A DNA stretch of 64,000 nucleotides from Symbiodinium natans (GCA_905221605.1 CAJNDS010002163.1:375001-439000), one strand, 5' to 3'; shown: positions 23,564 to 35,234, numbered from the stretch's first letter. Notes: generated by a model from the sequence alone, not told the origin. Translations and numbers: made by a program.

Positions 23564-26413
23564 CGCCGGCAGGAAAGGGACTTTGCACTCCGTACGCTTG
23601 AGGCTGGGTCCTGCGCCCTGTTGGTAAAGGGATGTAGGGTCTAGGGAGTTTAGGGTTTGGGGTTTAGGCTTTGTAGGGTTTTGGGTTTAAAATGGATATG
23701 GTAGAGCAGGGTCAGGCAATTGAGGCTCAGGGGTCTGAGGGGCTTGAGGAGGTTACTCTAGTTAAGGCTTGGTCTTCTCAGCGCCGGTCTCTACCCCGGT
23801 GGGCTGACTGCACGTTCCGAGACAATGCGAAGGCAAGTGCACAAGGGGACCTCAGAGACCTAAAGGCTAAAGGAAGCTGAGGTTGGGAACCGTACTTGGG
23901 GTGGATCCCCAATGGCCTTAAGGGAAGGGAAACTGTGAATCTCAAACGGCGTACTTCCAGGCATGGCCTCACAAAGACATGTCTTGCAGAGTCCGCTGCC
24001 TCGGGTTTGCAGGCCACCAGCGTTTGCATCCTTCAAACCCTTTGACTGGCCCCTTGCAAGCCTGAACTCTAGGCCCGAGGCTTTAGAAGTCCAAGACCTC
24101 CTAAGCCCTGCGTTCGGCCGACGAGGACCTTTGAGGCTGCTGGGATGACGTGAACTCGATTTTGGTATCCTGGGCGGCAGACCATGCGAGGGTGCAATGC
24201 GAGGTTCTCCGAAGGTTCGAGAGCTTGGGGTTTAGGGTGAGGTTTTGTGGGAAGCAGGGCAGGCAGATAAAGGCGACTGGGTGTCGACAGCCCGAATGTG
24301 AGGTTCCTGCCCGCGTGCAGTACCGAATGATACTGTGGCATGCTGAAGTTGCTGGTTCTCAGCAGACATCCTGGATGTGTAGTCGGAGGGCTGTCCGTGT
24401 AAATCACTTGGGGCAGGGGCTTGCACATGTGCACATGTGGCTGTTGCTCTATCGTGTAAGTACCTGTACAGAAAGCTCTACCACCCGGTTCTTTCGATCA
24501 CAGCTATCCGAAGAAGCGACGATGTCGAATATTGCCCATGCGCGCACTTCCAAGCAAATAAGACAGCCGTGAAGCCCGTTAAACTCCGACCCCAAAACGG
24601 AACGGTGCTCTTGACATGTTTGTATGTTGCTCTTCGGTAGGGTACCAGGATACTCGAGTGAGTCCCTAAGCCCAGGGGTTTAGGGTTTAGGGCCAGACGT
24701 CCACAGTGACAACGGTTTAGCATTTCATGAACACAAGTGTCCAAAAGCAGCGACAGTTTTGCAGTTCTGCGTTTTCGTGAGCCAGGCCGCCTGAAGTCCA
24801 AATGCGAAGCAGACTTGCCCGTCTCGTACGCTTCACATCGAGGGCTGCAAACCTTGGAAAACTAGCTGAGCCCTAAAATGGCCTATATGCTTCATATACC
24901 TTCAGAGGGATCCGAGTATAAGGGAGTATATGTGGCTTCTATGCTTCATATACCTTGATAGGGCATAGGGCTTATATGACCCCATTTTTAGGGTTCATGT
25001 GGTCCCCTGGGAAGGTACTCGACTCAGACAGCTGCGGTGAGCAGAGCCAGATCTGTTTGCCAGGGACTGGCCAAGCGCGGGCCATGTAGACAGCACGCGC
25101 CGTGTACCAGACTAGCCGCGGCACTGAACACAACCATGCATACCATGGAAGACTTCCCAAATCTGACCCGGAGAAATGCCCTCAGGAGACCTTACCCACC
25201 AGCCCAAACATTGCGAGGCATGCGTGATACACGAGCAATCTTGGCATACCACTGCTGCCCTACATCAGTTCAAGTCTGTGCCTGTGCCCTCAGGGAGTAT
25301 GGCCCCGCTACCAAGCCCTAAACACCCCCAGCTCATAATCCTTAACCCTACGTAAGCATCTGTGCTCTGGAGAACATGCACAACCTACCGTCGTTTGGTG
25401 CTGCAGGCTTGCTGAAAGCAAGCCACGGATTTTGGGACTCGGAATCTAGGGCCAAGGCCGTTGCTCAGCGCGGTTCCAGGGTTTGCAGCAACTCCCCGTC
25501 TTTTGGGGTCTGGGATCCTTGTCAAACCCACTAAAACGAAACCTAAGCCCTAAGCCCTAAGCCCCAAGCCTCATGCACGCTTGCAAAAGGCAAAAGCGAA
25601 ACTTGAAACTCGACAAAGCCACAGAATCTCGAGGGCTCCCCTTGTGCTGCCCACAACCTACAAGTACATCCTTTCGGTTTTTTGGGCTTAAGCCACCAAA
25701 CCAGAGCCCTGGATAGGTAGGAATTTGGAGGATGTGAAATTTTCCTTCATTTGGACGTAGGAGGACCCGACTCAGGAAGATTTTTTTGTCAGTGGCCAAA
25801 CAGCAAACCAGGGTCTCGCTTTACCTACGTGAGGGGATGTGGACCGCATATTTTTTTTGGGACCTCGCCGATGAGATATTCTAGATTTGCAGCTGTCATC
25901 ACAGAGCGGCTCAAGGGCCAGGTAATTTAGGGTTAAGGGCTCAAACGGCTTAAACCCTAAACCATTAAGCCCTAAACCTTTGAACCAGACCCTCTTTCAG
26001 CGTCTACATATAGAGTTTAGTTGGATTGTGTTCCGGAACCCTCTGAAGGTGCCAGGTCCCGTGTTTACAGTCAAGCTGGCCGTCTTGACTGCACCGTTAT
26101 ACCCTTACAGGCACCGTATTGGGTGTCTGCACCCTTTTTGTCAAACCTAAACCCGATAGAGCCTAAACTCTAAACCTTTTAGACTTGGGTTTAGGGCTCT
26201 AGGCTTTAGATGGGGTTAGGGCTTTGGCTTAAGGTTAGGGTCGACTTTCAGCGTTTGAGACTGCACACTTTGCAACAAAGAGATGGTTCAGATCCCTGTG
26301 AGGACCTTGTAGTGCGCCAGACAGTGGCGAAATATGAGCTAATCCTGAACATCCTTGTGCAGCTACGAAGTGTGCATTCTGAGAGGCATTCTGAGGATTG
26401 TACTGGGGTGTGA
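23564..26413 (+). CDS. candidate multi-exon gene, product unknown
   Basis: A dense series of candidate exons with good splice sites: 23564-23623 (RRQERDFALRTLEAGSCALL, donor GTAAAG), 23782-23832 (RRSLPRWADCTFRDNAK, donor GCAAGT), 24181-24229, 24417-24455 (GLAHVHMWLLLYR, donor GTAAGT), 24504-24572 (open to a stop), 25047-25085 (PDLFARDWPSAGH), 25094-25273 (180 nt, 60 codons, the longest island exon here), about 25409-25480, 25590-25663, 25793-25828 (donor GTGAGG), 25893-25921 (VITERLKGQ, donor GTAATT), 26056-26095 (PVFTVKLAVLTAP) and 26252-26413, which ends in TGA. No family was recognised. More than one gene may be present, since 24572 also ends in a stop. This cluster is unusually poor in telomeric repeats. 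Confidence 0.4.
24872..24997. mobile_element. inverted-repeat element family J
   Basis: CCCTAAAATGGCCTATATGC at the left and GCTTATATGACCCCATTTTT at the right are imperfect inverse repeats. The string TATGCTTCATATACCTT occurs twice inside. It lies in an intron-like gap of the 23.5-26.4 kb cluster. Confidence 0.55.
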
Positions 26414-27034
26414 AGCGGGCATGCTGGCTGTAAAGTGCGCGTTCCGGCTGTAAAGCGGGGTACACACAGGGGTGATACACGGGCGCATGAATAAGTGCGA
26501 GCGTAGCGAGCGAAACACTGGAGTCAATTTAAGATATTTTCAAGATAAACCCCTTTCTCTGTTCTCGAAATCAAAACTTTTGTACTTTCCAACTTCTGGC
26601 TGAATTTTGAGAATCCTTCGTCTTGCGAACGTCAAGGCATTTCGGCCCCTGTTGGAACCCGGGGTGGGTCTTCCCGCAACATGCACATAGTGATCTTCGC
26701 GAACCCGCAGCACCAACCAACAGCCAACCCAAGCAACCCCAACCAACAACACCCCAACGCAGGCACACTTTCTTTGCACGGGCGGCAGAGGCTGGAAAGC
26801 GCAAATAAAAGAAAAACCCAGAGGGAGGGAGGCAGGGAGCGAGGGAGGGAGGGAGGAGCAAAGCAACATTCATCTCTCTTTTAACCATTCCTCACGTGGC
26901 CTTACAGCAGTTCTAGATTTCTTCCTAACAACGACATAGCCGTAGATCCTTAAAACCCCAATGTACCAGCTTAGGGTATGTAGGTCTTTAGGGACCACAC
27001 GGGGGGGGTTCGGGAAGCACTAACATTGTTCAAG
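26414..27034. other. intergenic stretch, no supported exon
   Basis: A purine-rich GGGAGGGAGG tract (26820-26860) and a CAACC-rich stretch (26707-26760) make overlapping open frames on both strands. None shows convincing splice boundaries or a recognisable motif. Confidence 0.4.
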
Positions 27035-28976
27035 GTCAAACGTTGGGCGGCAACATGAGGAAGACATTCCGCACGCAGAAGGGTGTTTCTTTACCTTGGT
27101 CTTTCCATTTGGGTATGCTTCGACGGAGCTCCACAAAGGGCCTGTGGAGCCCTTAGAAAAGATTTCCCTGCCCCCCCCCCCCCCCGATGCCCCTGGGGTT
27201 TTGGGGTTTAGGGCTTAGGTTAGGGTCAGCCGAAAGAAGCTTCGGGGCCCAGCAAGGCCGAGACCCATGAAGACAGGCTCTTGTTTCGCAAAGTGGCGGC
27301 AGCCGGCCTTCACTTTGGGAGGGCTTCGCAGCTGGACTGCCGTGGTGTCCAGCGAGGGCGGTTTCAGAAACAGGTCTCCGCAGCTCCATGGGCAAGCCTT
27401 GACCCAGACTTCCCCCCCCCCCCCAGAGAAAACCAAGTCTGAGAACAAAGCCCCTTCAAGAGTTTGAACGGTACAGCAGCCCTGTCACTGCTGCGAATAG
27501 CTAAGCAACATAATCTTTGGGGCTTTACATTCAGAACTCCCGGACCCTAGAGCAACGTAGATGTGCTTCTCCCGTCGGCAGAGAGCAACCAGAGGGGGGG
27601 TGGGGTTAGTGGCCATGGGGGCTTCAGGGCTTAGGGTTTAGGGCACAGACAAGTGGAGCAGACCTCCGGTCTGTCGAATGTGTATACAGCTGTATACAGG
27701 GAGAACATACATTAATCACCCCAACTCCTAGGGCCCAAGCTGTCCAACAAATTTTATCGGATGTGTATGTAGATGTATCTTCAGATGTATGTGTAATGCA
27801 ATGCAGCGTATGTATGGTATGTATGTATTTATGTATATCTGTATGCATGCACACATTGTTTGCACTCGGTGTGTACTCTGCGCGCGCACACACACACACA
27901 CGCACCCACACACACCCACACGCACATGGCCTGGTGCGGCCATCCCTTTTATCGTCTCGCATGTTCTGACTTGTGTTCGATGTCGGCGCGTTCCATGGCG
28001 ATGAAGTTCGAACCGCGCCTAGAGTGACCTTGTTTCGTCGCGGAAGCGCCTCAATCGCCCCTGAATCCTGAGGCCCTAGGGGGCTCCATTCAAGTTGAAT
28101 TCGGGCCCAGCCATGATCAACGGGAATCTTCCTTCATGAAGGGGTATCGGAGCGGGTGCGGGGTGTGAAGGCCATCTGCCCTACGACCCTCCTTTGGGGC
28201 TTGGGTTCCCTTGCCAACCCCCCTCAAACCGGAACCCTCTACACGCGTAGGGTCGTACTCGAAGGGTTGATGTGCTTACAAGTAGGGTACATCGACATGT
28301 AGCTGCATCAAGGATTTCAGGTACCCCTAAACCCCAAACCCTAAAACCCCTAAACCCCAAACTCCTTAACCTTAACCCTACTTCGAGCTCTCTCCAGAGC
28401 CTTTTTGGCAGGGTCTGGGGTGTCGTGCCCGAATAGGCCGCTTCTGCAGCTCCAGCTGCCCCTGCAGACGCAGGAGGCCTTGTCCTACGGGTGCCGATTT
28501 AATTGGGGTGTAGGGTTCAGGGTTCAGGGTTCAGGGTTCAGGGTTCAGGGTTCAGGGTTTAGGGTTTAGGGTTTAGGGTTTAGGGCTTGGGGTGTAGGGA
28601 GTGTAGGGAGTGTAGGGAGTGTAGGGAGTGTAGGGAGTGTAGGGAGTGTAGGGAGTGTAGGGAGTGTAGGGAGTGTAGGGAGTGTAGGGAGTGTAGGGAG
28701 TGTAGGGAGTGTAGGGAGTGTAGGGAGTGTAGGGAGTGTAGGGTTTGAGGTTTCGGGATAGAGATACTGCAAGTCAGAACCAAGATCAGGCATGCTCAGA
28801 GTCCCCATGCCCTTTAGGGTTTAGGGTTTAGGGTTTAGGGTTTAGGGTTTAGGGTTTAGGGTTTAGGGTTTAGGGTTTAGGGTTTAGGGTTTAGGGTTTA
28901 GGGTTTAGGGTTTAGGGTTTAGGGTTTAGGGTTTATCAAAGGGTTGTATAAAGACCTTGATGAAGAAATGAAATAA
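27035..28976 (+). CDS. candidate multi-exon gene, product unknown
   Basis: First strong candidate exon 27035-27082 (MRKTFRTQK in frame, donor GTGTTT). Weaker candidates lie near 27329-27370 (LDCRGVQRGRFQKQ), 27556-27580, 27980-28020 (MAMKFEPRLE), about 28453-28490 and about 28778-28800. The terminal exon 28942-28976 reads LYKDLDEEMK then TAA, after a CAAAG acceptor. Phases between the weak members were not resolved. The gene identity is unknown. Confidence 0.3.
27830..27935. repeat. (GTAT)n and (CA)n microsatellites
   Basis: Simple repeats inside the 27.0-29.0 kb candidate gene that generate cysteine/valine- and histidine/threonine-rich spurious frames. Confidence 0.85.
28510..28935 (+). repeat. 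compound array: TTCAGGG, (GTGTAGGGA)n, TTTAGGG
   Basis: Six TTCAGGG units, then canonical units, then about 17 copies of a 9-bp GTGTAGGGA unit (28593-28742). After a 60-bp unique island comes a pure TTTAGGG array (28811-28935) that abuts the terminal exon at 28942. Confidence 0.96.
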
Positions 28977-29306
28977 GGCATATCCCGTGGTTGAGGGGTA
29001 TTGGGCTGTCAAGATTTCCTAAACCCAAAGCCCTAAGTCCTGTTTTTGCAGGCATTCAGCCTTTTGGGGTACCCTGAACCCTAACTCTAAACGTTAAAAG
29101 CGGGTCTTACGACCTCTGGCTTGGGGTTCATCAATTGTGGTACCTAGGGTGTTTGCTGCCACTATACATTTTGGTACATCTGGCTAAGCTGCATTACATG
29201 ATATATATATATATATGTATGTATATGTGAGGCATTTTACTTTACTCCTTAAACCCCCCAACAGTGCAGGTTGCAGGGTTTAGGGTTTGAGGCTTAGGCA
29301 CCGCAG

Positions 29307-30750
29307 CTCCAAACCCGGATCCCCCAAAAAGCATCTGACTCCCGAGACCCTAAACCCTAAACCCTAAACCCTAAACCCTAAACCCTAAACCCTAAACCCT
29401 AAACCCTAAACCCTAAACCCTAAACCCTAAACCGTGAGCAAGGAAACGCCGAAGAGGCCAAGTTGGCGCCCCCAAGCCCAGGCGCGCCAGAGGGCTTAGG
29501 GTTGAGATTCAGAGGGTTTTGGGTTTGGGGTTTAGGGTTTAGGGTTTAGGATGTAGGGATTAGGGTTTAGGGTTTGGGGTTTGGGGTTTGGGGTTTAGGG
29601 TTTAGGGGGCACTCATTATTTCCCCCCCCCCCCCCCAGGGTCCCCCCTTACATAACCTGATCCCTACATAGCCTTCATGATAGGGTGAACCTAGGGGCAG
29701 AGTAGGCCCTCATTCCGTACTTTTAGGGTTTGGGTTCCCTTACAAGCCCCTTAAGGGTTTAGGGTCTAGGGTTTAGGGTTCAGGGTTTAGGGTTTGCAAG
29801 CTGCCCACCCCTAAACCGAGATATTTCTCAACACAACTAAACCCTAAACCCTGGACACTAAAACCCGCAACACTAAACCCTATAGCCCTAAAGCCTCAAC
29901 CCTAAACCCTCTCAGCCCTAAAGACTCAAACCTGCTGAGCCCTCAACTTAGACTCCACCCTCGTGGAGGATTTCGAGAACAGATCCTTTCAAAGAAAAAT
30001 GTGGGGGTTTACTATAATAAGGAACCCCTAAAATAGATCCCTAAATAGTAGGATCGGTCCCCTTATAATAAGGACTCCAACAAGGTACCCCTAAATTCGG
30101 AAACCACCAAATATCTCTTTCAGATTCCAGAGTTCCAACGTCCGAAGGAGCAGGTTGGTGAAAGCCCTGGGAGGGTTCCCAGAATTTGGCCAACCATACC
30201 TGGAGTTCCAAGTCCCTAGGGCTTAACGGCCTAATTCAAGCCAGACCCAAAAGAGAGGGCTCTACTTTCGACCCTAAACCCTAAACCCTAAACCCTAAGC
30301 CCTAAGCCCTAAGCCCTAAGCCCTAAGCCCTAAGCCCTAAGCCCTGAGCCCTGAGCCCTGAGCCCTAAACCCTAAACCCTATACCCTAAACCCTAAACCC
30401 TGAACCCTAAACCCTAAACCCTAAACCCTAAACCCTTGACTGGATATCCCACGGACTGGGTAGGTGGAGACCTGCCCGCCGTGACGCTGAAGGTGGCGCC
30501 TTGCCAAGCTAGGTTGGCCCGTGGGATGTGTCACAAACCCTAAACCCTAAACCCTAAGCCCTAAACCCTAAACCCTACTTGTTAGCCCGGTGGTACCCTT
30601 TTCCCTTTTTTGGGTTCAAGGTTCCCTTGTAAAGTAACCAACCCCAATAAGGGTGCCACTTATTTTGATATGGTTGCTGGGCTACCAAGATTTTCAAGGG
30701 TACTGAACAATAGGGTAGATGCAGTGATGACGCCAATCCAAATTGAATAA
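29307..30750 (+). CDS. candidate multi-exon gene, product unknown
   Basis: Candidate exons: 29307-about 29346 (LQTRIPQKASDS), about 29439-29485 (NAEEAKLAPPSPGAPEG), 29952-30006, 30124-about 30153, about 30464-30507 (GDLPAVTLKVAPCQA) and a terminal exon 30690-30750 reading FSRVLNNRVDAVMTPIQIE then TAA. Exon 29952-30006 and the next exon are separated only by element B3, with GT at its left end and a TCTTTCAG acceptor at its right. Two frame choices preserve phase across that intron, so I give intervals rather than a translation. The terminal exon uses the CCAAG end of element A2 as its acceptor. No family recognised. Confidence 0.38.
30001..30123 (+). mobile_element. family B element acting as an intron (copy B3)
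   Basis: GGGGGTTTACTATAATAAGG to GGAAACCACCAAATATCTC, followed by the acceptor TTTCAG. Almost the whole candidate intron 30007-30123 is the element, flanked on both sides by open sequence. Confidence 0.65.
30272..30436 (-). repeat. CCCTAAA/CCCTAAG/CCCTGAG array
   Basis: Successive homogeneous blocks of three heptamer variants in C-rich orientation, similar to the array at 1231-1464. Confidence 0.95.
30578..30689 (+). mobile_element. family A element (copy A2)
   Basis: Starts CTTGTTAGCCCGGTGGTACC directly after a CCCTAAA run and ends GGTTGCTGGGCTACCAAG. Its final AG is the acceptor of the terminal candidate exon 30690-30750. Confidence 0.8.
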
Positions 30751-30870
30751 AAGTAGGTATGCAACCCTATTAGTAACTAAAAGCTGACATCCTTGCAAGC
30801 CCCCAATAGCCCTAAATCCAAGGTGCCCCAGACATGATCCTATCAACCCCAATGAGGGAACACATGGAAT

Positions 30871-31020
30871 TCTTAGGGTAGTTACATGGTCCCGGTCCCG
30901 TAGTATGGGCCCTTAACGGGGGACCCCTTATATACCCCCATTTCTACCCTATACGACCCAAGGGCCCATACTTCAGGACCCATTTAACGGAGGTAAGGGA
31001 CCATATGAAGAGTTCATACA
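30871..31020 (+). mobile_element. inverted-repeat element family H (copy H1)
   Basis: Shares TAGGGTAGTTACATGGTCCC and GTATGGGCCCTTA with copies at 40557-40693 and 60774-60909. The right end is diverged. It lies between the candidate genes at 29.3-30.75 and 31.27 kb. Confidence 0.65.
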
Positions 31021-31113
31021 ACCTTGCTAACCATGAACTTTTAGCTAGGTTCTAGGGTGACCAAGTTCTAAGGTCTATAGGGTTTAAGCTCCCAAAGCCC
31101 TCAATCCCGGTAT

Positions 31114-31382
31114 GAGCACGACGTGCCTGGCCACGCAGGTCCATTACAGTGTTGTATAGGTCGTGATGTAACCCTAAGCCCTAGTCAATTACAGTGCTGT
31201 GTAGGTCCAATGTTGGTCGCGGTGTAACCCTAAACCCTAAACCCTAAACCCTAAACCCTAAACCCTCAGCCCCTCCGTCCGACACTGAGGATTCTGAGAA
31301 GCCTGAGTCGGCGCCAGCTCCAGCACCGGAGACTGCAGACAGTGCGGCACCTGCAGAAAGTGCAGCCCCTGCAGACGCATGA
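31114..31382 (+). CDS. candidate exons with an acidic Ala/Pro-rich C-terminus
   Basis: A possible start exon at 31114 (MSTTCLATQ, then GTCCAT) and an interval 31270-31382 that opens after CCCTCAG. The interval reads PPSDTEDSEKPESAPAPAPE and on to a TGA, an acidic Ala/Pro/Ser tail. A second frame of the same interval (ending VRHLQKVQPLQTHEVL) is also open and runs up to GTAGCC of element A3, so the choice is not certain. A weaker relative of the Ala/Pro stretch lies at 28440-28490. Between the two exons, 31139-31210 contains a direct duplication of about 55 bp around ATTACAGTG. Confidence 0.35.
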
Positions 31383-31385
31383 GGT

Positions 31386-31493
31386 CTTGGTAGCCCAGTG
31401 GTACCCTTTTCCTTTTTTTTGGTTCAAGGTTCCCTTATAAATTAACCAACCAAAAGGGTGCCCTTATTGTAGTATGGTTACCGGGGTACCAAG
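31386..31493 (+). mobile_element. family A element (copy A3)
   Basis: CTTGGTAGCCCAGTGGTACC to GGTTACCGGGGTACCAAG. A family B copy (31520-31636) starts 27 bp downstream, so a short island (31494-31519) sits between two elements. Confidence 0.8.
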
Positions 31494-31519
31494 TGGTTGT
31501 GACCCTGAACTCTGTTCGG

Positions 31520-31636
31520 GTTTACGATCATATGGGACCCCTTGATATAGACCCCCCAAATAGTATAGGATCCCCTTGTAGTAAGTAAGGACGCCCCAAA
31601 AGGACCTCCTAATATCGTAAAGCCCCCGGTAAACCC
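31520..31636 (+). mobile_element. family B element (copy B4)
   Basis: Begins GTTTACGATCATATGGGACC and ends near ATATCGTAAAGCCCCCGGTAA. A GACCCAG acceptor and an open island (31647-31675) follow. Confidence 0.65.
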
Positions 31637-31797
31637 CGAGACCCAGAAATTGTACTCTTGCGAACTGCTGATTCAGCACCCTAAACCCTGAACCCTAAAC
31701 CCTAAACCCTGAACCCTAAACCCTGAACCCTAAACTCTAAACCCTAAACCCTAAACCCTAAACCCTAAACCCTAAACCCTAAACCTAGAGGTTCAGG

Positions 31798-32350
31798 ATG
31801 AACGGTCTCCTTCCATGGGAGCTTGAACAAGTCCTGGGATGTCCCCTTTGCGGGCAAGCTCATGCTTCCAAGGGCTGCCTCGTGGCGTGTACATGATACA
31901 TCGGTTCCTCTGTTTCACCATACATGCTACCAAGACGCAGAGAAGGAGAAACAAGCACCTTAACCCCTAAGCCCGCAAGCCTAAAACCCAAGACCCGAAA
32001 GTTTTGAGTTTAGGGTTGAGGGTTTAGGGTTTGGGGTTTAGGGGCCCTTGACTAGGACTCGCCATCGCAACTGAATGTACCGTACATGTCTCGAAGACTT
32101 TCGGAGTTCGTTATAGAGCGTGCACAGCATCCCTGAAAGAAGTAGAAGCTCTCAAACCGCTGCTGGGATAGGAGGTTGTTTGAGATTAAGAGATTGCGTG
32201 CGTCCGGGAGGGGTTTAAAGCATAAGGGCTTCGGGTTTAGGGTTTTCCGCTTGCGTGCGTAAGGTAAACGCAAGATTGTGAGGCGTGTGAGGCGTAGGAT
32301 TGAGCGTCTACACTCTAAGACACTGCATATAACCTCCAAAGCCCAAGTCT
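31798..32350 (+). CDS. candidate short gene, CxxC-containing start exon
   Basis: An ATG at 31798 directly after GGTTCAG opens a frame reading MNGLLPWELEQV then CPLCGQAHASK, with a GC donor. Further candidates are about 31963-31985, 32127-about 32165 (SLKEVEALKPLLG) and 32275-32350 (IERLHSKTLHITSKAQV, TGA). The CPLC pair could bind metal. Phases between the exons were not fully resolved, and the family is unknown. A 100-codon frame on the opposite strand of the same interval seems less likely. Confidence 0.33.
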
Positions 32351-32383
32351 GAAAACCCACTTAAAGCCCTGCTCCCGAACACA

Positions 32384-33180
32384 CACACACACACACATGT
32401 GCCCTCGAGCCTGAATCTCATACCCTGACCCCTAGACTAAACCAAAGCATACCTTGCCGTGAAAAGCATGCATGCATATCTACATATACACACACTTGAA
32501 AACACGCATGCATGCATGCATGCATACACACATGTACATGTACACCTACATAGACATATACATATAACTATACCCCCCTTGGGAAATATTGTTGTTTGTT
32601 TATATTCAACCCAAGAGGATAGTAAACATATTATCTTTGTTAAGGTTCTAAGGGGAGTATAGATAAATATACGTGTACACATGAATAGGTGTATGTAGAC
32701 ATGTATGTATATACATGTATGCATGCATGTACATATCATGCGTGTATGTATTTATGTTGATATGAGGTGTAGATACATATTTATTATGTATATCTATCTA
32801 TCTATCTGTCTATCGATTATTCGCAGGTATGCATATATGCATGCATGTGCATATGTGATTTGAAATGTGTATATATGCCTGTCTGTCTGGCTGTCTGTCT
32901 GTGTCTGTGTGTCTGTGTGTGTATGTGTGTATGTATGTATGTATGTATGTATGTATGTATGTATGTATGTATGTATGTATGTATGTATGTATGTATGTAT
33001 GTATGTATGTATGCGTGCAATAGAATTGATAGGTAATGCAATGTCATATAATGTAATGTAACGCTGCCTAACGTAACGTCACGTCACGTCACGTAGTGTA
33101 GCGTAGCGTAGCATAGCGTAGCGAAACGTAACGTAACGTAACGTAACGTAATGTCATGTGTGTGTTGCGTGTTCGTGCAT
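32384..33180. repeat. compound microsatellite block
   Basis: (CA)n, (ATGC)n, ATGT-rich tracts, (CTAT)n, (CTGT)n, a pure (GTAT)n run (about 32930-33012) and ACGTA/AGCGT repeats follow one another. No coding signal; the spurious frames are rich in Met/Tyr/Val/Cys. Confidence 0.93.
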
Positions 33181-33328
33181 GGTTGATAAGCCCTAAACCC
33201 TTAAACCCCAAACCCCATACCGTTGAACCTCAGATCCCCTAAACCCTAAACCCCAAACCCTGAAACCCTGAAACCCTCAACCCCGAGCCTTAACTCTGAA
33301 CCCCGAACAAGCTTTGGGGCTCCATCAG

Positions 33329-34124
33329 CACCTGAAACGGCGTGAAGCTGCGCCAGCTGCGTCCAGGTGCTGCGGGTGTTTGGGGGCACATGGGTTTGGG
33401 GTTTAGGGTTCGGGGTTTGTGGTTTGGGGGTTCATATGGACTTCATATATGGTTTAGGGTTTATGGTTTATGTTTCGGGCCTAGGGCTCAGGATCTTTTG
33501 CATTTCAAGTCGCGTGAAGTTGTGAGGAGTGTGGGATCGGCTGGTTTAAATGGGTTCACAGAACACCAGAACCCGAAGCTCGAAACAACAACGTGAAACA
33601 CACTGAAGGCCCGAGGTCCTGAGAGTTTAGGGTCTACGGGGTATTAGAGTTTAGGGTTGCCTCGGGTGAACATGCCGATGATTACGAGAGTGCCATTTCT
33701 GGTCCATGGGTTTAAGTGGCTGTGTCCAGCCCCAGGATGAGAGGAACTCGCACATCCTTTCCCTTGTCCTAGTGAACACCCCAGTCAGCCCCATCCTCAT
33801 CATCATCATCATCATCATCATCAGCATCACCATCGCCACCACCATCATCAGCATCATCACCATCATCACCATCATCACCATCATCACCATCATCATCTCG
33901 AGACTGCGTGTGAGTGGAGAGGAAGCGCAGAGGACGAGGGTTTGTGTAGCAGTGCCGGGCTCTCCGAACCCTAGCCCCAAAACCAAACTCCCAAAACCCA
34001 CAAAACCCCCCAAAACCCCCCACAACCCCCCAACACTGCCCCCAAGCCCTCCAAACCCTTGGCGTTGCGAGGTGCTCCAATTCAGTCCCTGGAGGGTAGC
34101 ATCTTCCATTCGCTGCGCTACTGA
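33329..34124 (+). CDS. candidate short multi-exon gene
   Basis: Candidate exons 33329-33366 (HLKRREAAPAAS, donor GTGCTG), 33562-33592 (NTRTRSSKQQ, donor GTGAAA), 33736-33771 (DERNSHILSLVL, donor GTGAAC) and a terminal exon 34086-34124 (SLEGSIFHSLRY, TGA). A (CAT)n microsatellite (about 33790-33900) and a C/A-rich stretch lie between the last two. No family recognised; the order and phase are tentative. Confidence 0.35.
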
Positions 34125-34199
34125 GGCCCGATAGCCGAGAGCTTAGGGTTTGCTCTTCTATGCGCTTCTTTCTTGCTTTTTTTTACAAACGGGTTGTAG

Positions 34200-34982
34200 T
34201 ATTCTACGGGACAAGAAGCTCTGCCGTTATTGGTTCTATGACAAAAAAGAGCCTTCAGGCTCTAAAGAGTTTGGAGTGCAATGTCCGTACCTTCTCAAAA
34301 CCGGTGCATGTCCCTAACGCCCGTTACCTTGGACCCCTATGCCAGTTCCCCTCACCCTTGGGCGTTTGGGGACCCGTTTGGAAGATCCTCTGAGGGAATA
34401 GAAGAGTCATGTTAGGAGTACATCGAAGGAAACCTTTTGGTTGTAACTACAACCTTAGGGCCTTAGGGGTACGGGTCTTAACCCGTTGATTTGTGCTGCC
34501 TCTTTTGATTTCGGTGTGTTCCCCGTCACCGGGTCCCTCAAAATACCGTGGAAGCCCGCCCAAGCCTTATTCCCCAACATACTAAGCCCCAGAGTTGGGA
34601 TGTTGCGCCCTTTATACGAGCAGTTCTTAATAGGGACTATATACTACCCCCCTAGGATAGGATCATGCCTATTAAGGACGGGGTTAGTACAAGGGAGAAC
34701 ATGCCAACCCCAAAGCAGCCTAAGAAGGCCCCGAACGAAAATCTACGAATCATCTTTGGCAGCATTTTCTCGGACCAAGAGTCCAGCTGGTACCTTTAGG
34801 GTTTAGGGTTTAGGGTTGAGGGTTTAGGGTTTAGGGTTTAGGGCTTCTTGAAGCGCGAAACCCTACCCAGCTAGCCCCCAGTCAAGAAACCTGTTGAAAG
34901 GTATAGTTGAAAAAATGTTCAAACCGGAGCCGAAAGCCTGCAGCTAAATGATCTCTTTGGGGGAACCTTTAAGGACTTCAAT
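34200..34982 (+). CDS. candidate exons, product unknown
   Basis: Exon 34200-34303 follows a T-rich tract and GTAG and reads ILRDKKLCRYWFYDKK...CPYLLKT, with a GTGCAT donor; it is one of the most protein-like islands. About 34720-34799 reads IIFGSIFSDQESSWYL and stops in a TAG that belongs to a TTTAGGG motif. 34882-34900 and 34944-34982 (LNDLFGGTFKDFN) follow. Element D2 (34595-34705) separates the first two. The longer frame that runs through D2 is an artefact of the element. No family recognised. Confidence 0.38.
34595..34705 (+). mobile_element. inverted-repeat element family D (copy D2)
   Basis: TTGGGATGTTGCGCCCTTTA to TAGTACAAGGGAGAACATGCC, with the internal CAGTTCTTAATAGGGACTA and its inverse CTATTAAGGACGG. 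The flanks (GCCTTATT... and ...AAGAAGGCCCC) also match copy D3. Confidence 0.75.
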
Positions 34983-34984
34983 GT

Positions 34985-35110
34985 TGTTTAGGGTTTAGGG
35001 TATTTTAGGGTTTAGGGTTTAGGGTTGAGGGTTTAGGGTTTAGGGTTTAGGGTTTAGGGTTTAGGGTTTAGGGTTTAGGGTTTAGGGTTTAGGGTTTAGG
35101 GTTTAGGGTT
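34985..35110 (+). repeat. TTTAGGG array before the ubiquitin-like gene
   Basis: Fifteen or more canonical heptamers. A 120-bp island (with an open segment AYKALMWHNARVLQPK at about 35131-35178) separates it from the start exon at 35235. Confidence 0.95.
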
Positions 35111-35234
35111 TGGGGGAACATTGAAGACGCTTACAAGGCCCTCATGTGGCACAACGCCCGTGTGCTTCAGCCCAAGTCCCTGAAACCCTGTCTTGCCCTG
35201 AGCCGCAAGTGCCACGACCTTCTATTGCAGGACG

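Noticed and set aside
28566-28808. Leu/Pro/Thr and Leu/His/Ser repeat frames on the minus strand
   Set aside because: Readings of the GTGTAGGGA nonamer array.
34486-34806. A 106-codon frame across 34.49-34.81 kb as one gene
   Set aside because: The middle of the frame is element D2, found elsewhere as non-coding inverted repeat; only the last part (about 34720-34799) is kept as an exon candidate.
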